The notes beneath the pieces are model-generated. The model was not told the DNA's origin and did not search any database. It was given only the letters and a program-made list of their open reading frames with translations. Both the position numbers and the translations under genes were made by a program. From NCBI GenBank assembly GCA_947579665.1, contig OX388351.1:58226939-58290938 (forward strand): a DNA stretch of 64,000 bases, given 5' to 3'. The DNA comes from Sympetrum striolatum (Eukaryota > Arthropoda > Insecta > Odonata > Libellulidae). Each line of letters starts with the position of its first letter. Position 1 is the first letter of the stretch. Of this stretch, positions 55,739 to 64,000 are shown piece by piece.

Positions 55739-56708
55739 TGTTTCTCACCTACAGAAGTTCAAGAGAGTTCAATGATACAGAACACATTTCTGGATGAGTA
55801 TTTAGATTTAGTTTCAACGCATATGAACATGTAACAGGAGTAGCACAGATGTATTGAAGGACTTCTGGAGACATGCGCACGATGAAAATAGAATAATTTC
55901 CTGCATTTACACTCGGTTTCAGGACCTCAAAAACATTTCTTTGTTAGCTTAAGATACTTCGGGTTTAGAAAAACACTCAAATAGATGAATTGACTGTTCA
56001 CGTGGCCGGCGAAATGCTTCAACAACAAATATGTGCTAATTAATCCTTCGGATTTATAAAATTAATAAATTCACACCAAAGCACGTTATTTATAACTAGG
56101 AAAGCAAGATGCTATAAAAAACTTACCAAATCTCTCCTTGCAATCTTCGTTTAAACTTCTCTTCTTCACTCGTATATTTGATCTCGGGGATGTTCTTTCA
56201 TAGTAATTACGACTCTAATATATATTATTACTATAATATATATTATTATATATATTAATACTACAGTAATAATTGGCCTAAAGAAGTAAAGGGAGATGAG
56301 CACACACGTCTAGACAGGTTCAAAATTCTCAGCGAACAGGTAGATTTACAACGATAGTCCCTCTACCGAGACGCCAATACAATACAATAAAACTAGAAAC
56401 AAAGTAACCACAATTTCTTATAGATTTTAATACTTCCTAGGAGCGTCATGAGTTTTTCCGCTGGCATTTCCTTTTCGATCCCCCGTTGCCTCCGTTGTCA
56501 GTTCCCTCCTTTCAATTGAAAAGTCGTACGACAGCGCCACGGCTGAAAATCGTACTTCGTGGAAGTTGCTTAATCAGAGGTTAATTAACCAGAGGTTAAT
56601 TTACTGCCCAGACTTTGAAGCAACGGGTAAAACTTAACCAGAGATTAATATTTTACCTCTGGTTAGCTAATCAGAGATTAAGTCGGAGTTTCTTGCAACC
56701 GGCCATTA

Positions 56709-58499
56709 CGGATGCTTTTCGCCGGCTCCATGTATTTTTGGAGTTTTATTTTCCTCTCATACGGGACTCAGGAGCTTGTCCATCCTATGAAATGGACTCA
56801 GATAGTCTAAATGAACCTTTTACTTAACAATCATGTTCGTTTTTTTTCTCTAAGTCCTCTTAATTCTTTTCAACATGGAAAAAAAAAATTCCTGCAATGT
56901 AAACTTCTCGGATACCGGTGTCGTCTGCTAGAGTGATATAGAAAACGAATCATCTGCCAAACTCCCGCAAACTCTATTAAAACCTCGTTGATTATTACAA
57001 TGTTAATTTTTGTATATTCTAATGCATTAATTCGTCTTAGTTTTTAATTGATCAATACCAAGTACAGCAAAAAAGTTTCGGTAATAATCGTTTACCGCAA
57101 TGAAATAAAGCTACTCTATCATACATTATAATAGCTTTCCAGAGTAATTAGAGATTTTCCGCTTGCGCAAATATTTGTTCTAATTCATAATTTGGGCTCA
57201 ATGCAGTAGAAGTTTTTAAAATGACGAATACGAGAACTTTTATACCATGCAAGACCTGCAGATGCAGCGGAGAGCACAATGAAATGTTCATTTAAACGCC
57301 GTGGCTTAATACTGACGTTCGTTCTGATTCATAGAGTTCAGATAATGAATGAAATTATATAATTAAGGAAGATGCATACATTCTAGTTTCGGAACATTTT
57401 GTGGGGGCAGATGTTATGATGCACAGCAATTGACCATGCTGCAGGCAGAAACAAGTCCCCGCTTATTTACCTGTAAAACCTTTAGAAACGTACATTTTGC
57501 GTTCCAAAACGTTCGACTTACTCAAAACTTGATAACTCTGTATCAAAGCCGCAAAATCACTAAAAAACAGTGTATTAGTATTGGGAGATCGCAATTGCAC
57601 TCCGGGTGTTGTTAGTGTTCGCATTTGAGTACGAAGCGCAAGCCGACAGGGTTGCCAGATCCAGATCCGAAAAAACCGCCTCCAGATCGCGCTGAGATAG
57701 CCCAAATCCGCCAAATGTTCACTTTCAAACAGCATATGGGAAATTCATATAAATATATACCAAAATAAACATCTAAAGACCTTTATTTCGCAAGTGAATG
57801 CATGAAGCATATTAATTTCGGTACATTAAGAATATGAAGAATTAAATAATATTTCCAAATTATTAATTGAAAAAATTTTCTTTTATTAACCATGAGTCAT
57901 TAAGATATAAACACTTATTGCACATTCTGCTCGTGCTAGCCGCCTGAGTGGGATCTTTCAAGCTCTCGTACATTTGAGATGAATAGCGAAATAGCATCTC
58001 CTCGGAGGGAGTAAAGTGATCGCAGCAAACGTTAATGACCTAATTAAAATTTGAAAGTACTTTAGGAATTAATATATTTTGGACTTGGAAAATTATAAAA
58101 TGACAATATAATTTCTCAACTTATTTTCAGTAGAATGCTGGTATTATACTTATTTTAGATGAATTCGGATTCGCAAAATTGATTCCAGCATAATAGTCTT
58201 CATTCTGTTCCTCGGCTTTGTCTTTACAGCGTTCATTACGCTGAAGACTCATTCTACGACGGCGTTGCTTATCGGTAGGGTAAGCGCTTTTATGGCAAAA
58301 TCAGCAAGATCCTTTTATGTCTGTTCTTTTGCTGCATTTCTGAGGTTTCGAACTCATGTCCAAAACCTCACAACGTCGATTTCTGATGGATCGACAGCTT
58401 CAGGACAAACCTCATGCAGAGACAGTGTGCCCAGTGCTCTCCTAAGAAAGCTGCTGATGACATAGTCTAATAAAGAAAGATATTCAAATAAGCATGGGT
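56709..58499. other. Intergenic stretch with a gene-like repeat word near 57.7 kb
   Basis: At 57652-57720 the words GGGTTGCCAGATCCAGATCC and GAGATAGCCCAAATCCGCC resemble parts of the repeat at 59760-59935. Elsewhere (56830-57640, 57730-58440) I see no family. 58440-58500 belongs to the repeat shared with 47.8 kb. Confidence 0.4.
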
Positions 58500-58812
58500 G
58501 CGCCAATGTGGTGATCTATTGAGACGTAATAAATGGGTGGAAATAAATTTGCAAAATTCCACTTTAGAAGTTTTTAATACCGCGACCAGTTTCGAACGTT
58601 AGTCCATTATCAAGCGATGAGTAATACAGGAGTACACATATATATACACACAAGGTACAAAAACCAGCCACCAATCAGATTAGCTATGGGGGAGGAGGAA
58701 GGGGAAGCAGGTTAACAATGGAAAGCAGGGGAGAATAATTAGGGAAAAGATGGATGTTAGTGAGTGTGTAATTGTTTTTAAGTGGTGTATTATTTCTATT
58801 TGTTCGAGATAA
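58500..58812 (-). repeat. Penelope-like element 3' end
   Basis: The minus strand starts at about 58808 with a coding remnant EQIEIIHHLKTITHSLTSIF, matching FEQMAILHHKKSN of the Penelope copy at 46.9 kb. It continues to TTGATAATGGACTAACGTTC and GAAACTGGTCGCGGTATTAA, a phrase typical of Penelope tails. The end continues into the sequence shared with 47.8 kb (CTCAATAGATCACCACATTG). Confidence 0.7.
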
Positions 58813-58844
58813 TTTAGTTTGCGTCCTTTGTGTTTATTTTTTGA

Positions 58845-58977
58845 AAGATTTGACATATTTGCAGTAAAAAGAATAGATAATAATAGAATAAACTAGCCCC
58901 TGTAAGATAGACATTTTTTGGTTTCTGGGCTGCCTTGGACCCCCTCCCAATTGGCAAATCCTGGCTGCGCCACTGCC
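58845..58977 (-). repeat. hAT-like element end
   Basis: In reverse complement the outer end reads CAGTGGCGCAGCCAGGATTT and continues GCCAATTGGGAGGGGGTCC. CAGTGGCGxAGCCAGGA is a frequent hAT-type end. A matching partner end and an 8-bp duplication were not found. Confidence 0.55.
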
Positions 58978-59193
58978 ACACCTGTATGAAGGCACTTGAA
59001 ACTGTTGTTTTTTTAATGAAACAATGTAGGCACGCTAAGGATACAATATGTAAGAACAACTGCGCTAGAAAAAGGAATATTTTAGGGTGATCTGAGAAAG
59101 CCCAAATCACGCTCATATAATCCATAATCAGCCCTTTCAGCTGTAATCGCTAATCGCGCTAGCGGCTACTTTCCATTTTCAACGAACAACGTA

Positions 59194-59684
59194 CCGTAAT
59201 TTTCCAATTATAATACGCACCCACTATAAGACGCACCTTCGTTACTATGAGCGCAATTTGAGAATTTTCTTATCACCATGTATAATACGCATTTGGCTTT
59301 TAGAGAATGGAATTCTACGCTATTATTCGCGTATGGTCATCTGCCATCAGCACCCGACAGATCACCGCGCAAGCATGAAATGCTGCTAATGGATGGCTTT
59401 CCCCCTTACGTACCCCATTGATTTCTCAATGTGACGATCTATCAGTAACAGGTTCTTCCCCTCTGAATTTTTCTTTTAATTTAATAATTTTTTAAATATG
59501 CAGCAGTGTTCTTTTCAGAATAAACGTGAATTCAGAATACATATATGTATTTTGAGTTATTTACTTCAAATGTCATCTACCGCCGGAATAAAAAGATGAT
59601 GTTTGTAACCATTTATGATACGCACCCTACTTTCTTGACGTATTTTCGTGGAAAGAAATGCGTATTATATATGGTAAATTACGG
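59194..59684. mobile_element. 491-bp MITE with TA duplications
   Basis: Left end CCGTAATTTTCCAATTATAA then TACGC. The right end in reverse complement is CCGTAATTTACCATATATAA then TACGC. TA flanks both sides (59192-59193, 59685-59686). Internal repeats TATAATACGCA and TGATACGCACCC face each other. This suits a Tc1/mariner- or pogo-related nonautonomous element. Confidence 0.9.
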
Positions 59685-59689
59685 TACTT

Positions 59690-59940
59690 ATTTGCTTTTC
59701 GGGGGGAGGAACGGAAGAACCGTGAGACTGAATATTAGAATAATTGCGCTCGAGAAAAAAACGTAGTCGCAGTTTTCGAAGGTAGCCCAAATCGCGGTCA
59801 TTGAATAAGCAACCAGACTGAACCAGACCATTGGGCGGAATACCGCCATAGGGACTTTCAAACCCGCCCCTAAGCACCTGAAGATAGCCCAATTCGCGGA
59901 AATCCGCCCAATCTGGCAACCCTGCAAGCCGAGTGGTTAA
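59690..59940. repeat. Dispersed repeat with three AGCCCAAWTCGCG words
   Basis: GGTAGCCCAAATCGCGGTCA, ACCATTGGGCGGAATACCGC and ATAGCCCAATTCGCGGAAAT lie within 150 bp, and the block ends CCCAATCTGGCAACCCTGC. Related words are at 57652-57720 and 59090-59120. The minus-strand frames over it are by-products. Confidence 0.55.
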
Positions 59941-60258
59941 CAAAAATGATGCAGAAATCGATGTTTGTTTTTTACGCATTCCACCGCATTAATACGATGC
60001 GATTTTGGCTGTAACAGCATATTCATTGTTACAGTTATTAATTGGGTTGATCGTTATTGAAATATTTTCAAGTTCACCATTTTAATTATCGTAAATTCTG
60101 GCAAATAGGCCAGTGTATCTTTTGACTTAAGAAATACCTAACCTTTGGCGTTGAAGATCCATTGTAATTTGAATTACTTATTTCGGGTATAATGCTTTGC
60201 CCTCGGAGTCGTGAAATACGGTATGTTATGGCCCCTTTGAGGTATGTTATTGTAAATA

Positions 60259-60338
60259 CACCTCTGAATAACAAACCTCCGATTAACGAATAGTAAAAAA
60301 ATCGGTCCCGTCGCTTTCGCTAATTAGAGGTTCTGGTG
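60259..60338. mobile_element. 80-bp pogo-like MITE
   Basis: CACCTCTGAATAACAAACCT at the left faces GCTAATTAGAGGTTCTGGTG at the right, with TA on both sides (60257-60258, 60339-60340). The inverted match is imperfect but follows the ACCTCT-ATTA pattern of pogo/Tigger ends. Confidence 0.6.
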
Positions 60339-60654
60339 TATTTCCATCATCCTAGCATCGAACCCAGGATTCTTTCCGTGAAAGTCATTTATGTTTTCAA
60401 TAGATCATGACCATATATAAAGGATCCTTGAGATTTGATTCTCTACCAATCCGGGAAGAATTTTTTAAAAATTCCCGAAAATCAAAGCAATGCTTTTAGA
60501 GGGGAAAAATCGGGACTGGGGCGCAATGGAATCGAACCCATGACACTGAGGTTCAAAATTGCATTTTTTTTGGTGGTTTTACGTTAGGGCCTATACACTG
60601 TAAAAATTACAAGTCATTGAGGCTTGTGATATAGCCTGTGATTTAGTATCCTAT

Positions 60655-60805
60655 TTATATCCTTGAGTGATTCCGGAGAAGCAATTATATATTATAGATA
60701 TCTATTATATATAATTCCTTCTCTGGATTCATTCATATATCTATTATATATAGATGCTTCTCTGGATTCATTCATATATATAGATAGGGATATAGATAGA
60801 TAGAT
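60655..60805. repeat. TATA/GATA-rich low-complexity patch
   Basis: Runs of TATATAGATA and TATCTATTATATATAAT with a duplicated phrase CTTCTCTGGATTCATTCATA (about 60718 and 60752). Confidence 0.75.
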
Positions 60806-62105
60806 AGGGTGCTAATTCACAGACAAAACCACAAGCGTCCTTGAGTTGAAATTTTTGCAACGTATTGGCCATAATGTGTAACTCCCAGAAAAATTTTATT
60901 TTATTATTATTTATTTTGAACCTCAGTGTCATGGGTTCAATTCCAGAGGGCCCCAAAATCCCAATTTTCCCATTTAAAAGCATTGCTTTGATTTTCGGGA
61001 ATATTTAAAATATACTTCCGGATAGGAAGAGAATCAAAACTCATGGAGCCTATATATATGGTCATGATTTATCAAAAATATAAATGACTCTCACAAAAAA
61101 TATTCTGGGTTCGATGCTACGACGATGCAAAAATTTGCCCTTTAAAATACATTGAGGTAGTTCTTAATTATTTTTTTTGATGCATTTATTGAAATGATAG
61201 GAAGTTCTAGCTCTGCTAGAAGATGCATGAGTAAAATGTTGCTTGCATACTGAAAACATTTTGATAACTCAAATTTCAAATCGGCATCCTATGGAGAGGG
61301 TCCTCAAAATAAAAAAAGGATTGATAATATTCCTAAAATTCACTGCAATTTATCCATCTAGCATCGAACCCGGGTCTTCCTGGTGATACTTACTATGCAG
61401 CACAACAGAAGATTGCCATCTCTAACTATATGTGAATATTCAAGCGGAAATATTTGCTACTACTGCCTCAAACTACGTCCTACTTTTCCCTTATATTCTT
61501 TATGTGAGAAATTATAATGTGCTCTGGTATGGAACCCAGGTAAAGCTTGGTCTTATGTAAATTTTTTCTTAAACAGAGTCTTAATATACATCTTCTAGCT
61601 GAGCAACAACTTCCTATCATTTTGATAAGTGCATCAAAAAAATAATGAAAAACTACCCCAATGTGTTTTATAAGGGAGATATATTTACAGTTCGGCGCCG
61701 AATCTGGGACTTTCTGGTGATACCTCCTATGCAGCACAATAGAAGGTCACAGTCTCTAACTATGTGTAAATATTCAATCAGAAATATTTGCTACTACTGC
61801 CTCAAACGACGTCCTGCTTTTCACATATATTACCTATGTGAGAAATGTTAATGTACTCTGGCATCAAACCCAGAAACAGCATGGTCTTATCTAAATTTTT
61901 TTTTCTAATCCTAGTTTTAATATAAATCTTCCATGTAAACAAGAACTTCCTATCATTTCGATAAGGGCATCAAAAAAATAATGAATAACTACCTCAAGGT
62001 ATTTGAAATGACAGATTTTTGCATCGTCCTAGCATCAAACCCAGGATTCTTTCTGAGAAAGTCATTAATGTTTTTGGCAGCAAATATTTCTGCTTGAGTT
62101 TTCAC

Positions 62106-62351
62106 CAGGGATGGATCCAGGGGGGTGGTCCTGGGGGTCCGGACCCCCCCGAAATATCACTTGTGCCTATTTTTCGAAAATGAAACTCGAATAACACAAA
62201 TAAAACACAATTTAATAAGCAATCACTAGCGAAAAAATTCGAGTTTGTCTAACACAATTTTAACGTCACGTTTTGTGAAAGCCGAAATATCTTCTATTTT
62301 TAAATTTTTCGATCAGACCCCCCCCGAAATTTTTTTCTAGATCCGTACCTG
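62106..62351. mobile_element. hAT-type MITE, copy 2, with 8-bp TSD
   Basis: A 246-bp element with ends CAGGGATGGATCCAG and CTAGATCCGTACCTG and a perfect 8-bp duplication GTTTTCAC (62098-62105, 62352-62359). It is about 95% like copy 1 at 26500-26746 and inserted into the ~165-bp array. Confidence 0.95.
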
Positions 62352-62533
62352 GTTTTCACACATAGTTAGAGACGGTGAACTTCTGTTGTGCTGCATAGTG
62401 AGTATCACCAGGAAGACCCGGGTTCGATGCCGGACGGATAAATTGCTGCGAATTTTAAGAATATTTTTAATCCTTTTTTTTTCTTTTGAGGACTGTCTCA
62501 ATATGATGCCAACTTGAAATTAGTGTTATTGAT

Positions 62534-62606
62534 ATGCTTGTAGTATGCAAGCAACATTTACTCGTATATCTATACAAGTAAAATGTTGCTTGCATACTAC
62601 AAGCAT
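62534..62606. repeat. 73-bp near-perfect palindrome
   Basis: ATGCTTGTAGTATGCAAGCA faces TGCTTGCATACTACAAGCAT, and the inner parts ACATTTACTCGTATA and TATACAAGTAAAATGT also pair. A third partial copy (GTAAAATGTTGCTTGCATAC) lies at about 61234. Confidence 0.93.
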
Positions 62607-63600
62607 ACGAAAGGTATTTATAATCTTTATTCACATGCCAAGTTTTGAGTTTCAATGTTATCTGGAAGGGGTTAAAAAAAATCTTAAAAATCATAGCAAA
62701 TTCTAATTTTGGTAGACGTCTGGTGTTGAACCCAGGTCGTATTTGCTGATCCGAATAGACATAATAACTTGGTAGGATCTGATCTTCATTAATGCAAAGT
62801 TTGAAGTCTATATGATACCGGGAAGGTACTGAAATAAGACTCCATTATCCTCATCTGAAATACATACAGAATGTAAATCGCTCTCTGGGATTGAACCAAG
62901 GACAATCTAGGAAATCTAAAACATGTTTTTGAAATGTATGTATGATTTTATCTATATGCCGAATTTCAAGTTTTTATATTATTGGAAAGTGGTTCAAAAT
63001 AATTCTTAAAAACTGGATCAGTTACTGATTGTAGAGAAGCCTGGTGTCAAACCCAGGACATATTGCTGCTGTGATTACACAGTATGACCTGTTAAGACTT
63101 GATCTTATTTAATGCTAAGTTTGAAGTCGATATCATGCCGGGAAGTACCTAAAATTTGTTTCCGTTATCTCCATAAGATATGCATTGAGGAATGTAAATA
63201 GCCCTCTGGGATCAAACCAAGGACCATCATTGAATTGCTAAACTTTGATTATAACGTATATTCATGAACTATATGCATGTGCCAAGTTTTAAGTTTTCAT
63301 GTCATCGGGAAGGGATCCAAAAACAATCTTAAAAATCACCACAATACATTTTAAAGGGAAGATATTTGCCCTGACCTAGCGTCGAACCAAAGATAATCGT
63401 CGAATATGTCTTTTTGATTTTCGTTGGATATGCACAGCTTCTAGCGATCCCTCTAATTTCAACTCTCTACTCTTCTGGGAAGTGCCTCAAAAAAATTTTC
63501 GAAAATCCCCACCATGTATCTTTATGGAGAAAATCGGGACTTTGGGGCCTTCTGGAATCGAACCTATGAGGTTCAAGTCTCATTTTTTCTGGGGGTTACA

Positions 63601-64000
63601 TGTTATGGCCATCACGTCGTAAAAATTTCAAGTCAGTTATATGTATGTATATGAATGTATATAATTGATTGTTGAACAATAAATAAAAGTAGTAAAACTA
63701 CTGTTTTTTTCAGAAATTTGAAATGGTCATCACTGTTGTATGGGGATAAAGTAGTCATTTTTTAATGTTTTTGTTCATTTAACTGTAAATTCCCAGAAAT
63801 GAGAATTCATCTTTCTCCAGATTACTTCTTAAAATATAAGATCTTTATAGAAATTGCAATGGGTTTAAGTAATCTGTAAACAGGAAGTAAATATTGTTTT
63901 CTAACCTATTTTAAATGCAAAACGCTGGGACACTTGACAACACAAGTAACAGGGTGTTAATGGGTCTTCATAAGTACAGCTTGGATGACCATCCAAGCTG
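63601..64000. other. End of window; short palindrome at the very edge
   Basis: Mostly AT-rich. The last 24 bases (63977-64000) form CAGCTTGGATG, AC, CATCCAAGCTG, a perfect 11-bp stem. What follows is outside the window. Confidence 0.6.

Larger units (their letters stand above)
51806..56705. mobile_element. Complete PIF/Harbinger transposon
   Basis: A 4.9-kb element with ends TGGCCGGTTGC and GCAACCGGCCA, flanked by TTA on both sides (51803-51805, 56706-56708), the typical 3-bp Harbinger target. The subterminal 150 bp on each side are rich in GGTTAA/TTAACC and GGGTTGCAAG-type words. It holds a transposase gene (plus strand) and a Myb/SANT protein gene (minus strand), convergent with 57 bp between stops. 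Both reading frames are intact once introns are removed, so this copy may be active or recently active. Confidence 0.93.
60345..63600. repeat. Array of ~165-bp monomers with GTCGAACCCAGG motif, block 2
   Basis: Motifs on the plus strand at about 60351, 60527, 61360, 61523, 61693, 61860, 62027, 62720, 62888, 63040, 63205, 63380 and 63550, with spacings mostly 152-176 bp. At about 60915, 61100 and 62420 the motif is inverted (GGGTTCAATTCC, GGGTTCGATGC), so the block contains flipped segments. Monomer phrases shared with block 1 include ATCATGCCGGGAAGTACCTA and TCTGGGATCAAACCAAGGAC. A hAT MITE is inserted at 62106. Confidence 0.8.

Noticed and set aside
59665..59979. 104-residue minus-strand ORF (LAGLPDWADFRELGYL)
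   Set aside because: It runs through a dispersed repeat and the end of a MITE; the peptide arises from repeated AGCCCAAWTCGCG words.

Overview
The window is eukaryotic, AT-rich, intron-bearing DNA that is almost entirely made of transposable elements and simple or complex repeats. The element mix (P/THAP, piggyBac, PIF/Harbinger, Tc1/mariner, hAT, CACTA, copia, BEL/Pao, I-type and Jockey-type LINEs, Penelope, BEN and THAP domains) points to an arthropod, most likely an insect. The sequence alone does not give the species. There are no bacterial features, rRNA genes or CRISPR arrays.

0-9 kb: a stack of decayed elements. A P-element transposase remnant is followed by two pieces of an I-type LINE (RNase H), a BEL/Pao gag-protease remnant with a 237-bp tandem duplication, a LINE endonuclease piece, a Jockey-like RT piece, a piggyBac remnant and a three-exon Harbinger transposase pseudogene.
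9-17 kb: a copia remnant next to a 3.8-kb LINE-derived unit (ORF1 intact, ORF2 broken) whose two ends are inverted copies of the same ~97-bp 5' sequence. Then come a foldback repeat, a Tc1/mariner pseudogene with an intron, and a tRNA-like SINE.
17-27 kb: a piggyBac derivative bounded by TTAA with a 51-bp minisatellite, a TA-flanked nonautonomous element, inverted arrays of AT-rich monomers (foldback-like), and an array of ~165-bp monomers that each carry a GTCGAACCCAGG-type motif.
27-37 kb: MITEs, a 76-bp repeat family, a six-exon BEN-domain gene with one in-frame stop, and a CACTA transposase remnant.
37-46 kb: a young copia element (214-bp LTRs differing at one base, 5-bp CTTCA duplication) inserted inside a THAP-domain exon, followed by 282-bp tandem duplications and more repeats.
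46-51 kb: hAT and Penelope remnants and an HSP70 gene fragment.
51-57 kb: a complete PIF/Harbinger element with TTA duplications. It has an intact two-exon transposase and a convergent four-exon Myb/SANT protein gene in which one exon is duplicated in frame.
57-64 kb: a Penelope tail, MITEs with clean target duplications, and a second block of the ~165-bp array.

The best candidates for working genes are the two Harbinger genes (which normally act together in transposition) and, if the one stop is an error, the BEN gene. All calls come from reading the sequence by eye; family names rest on recognised motifs, not on database searches.
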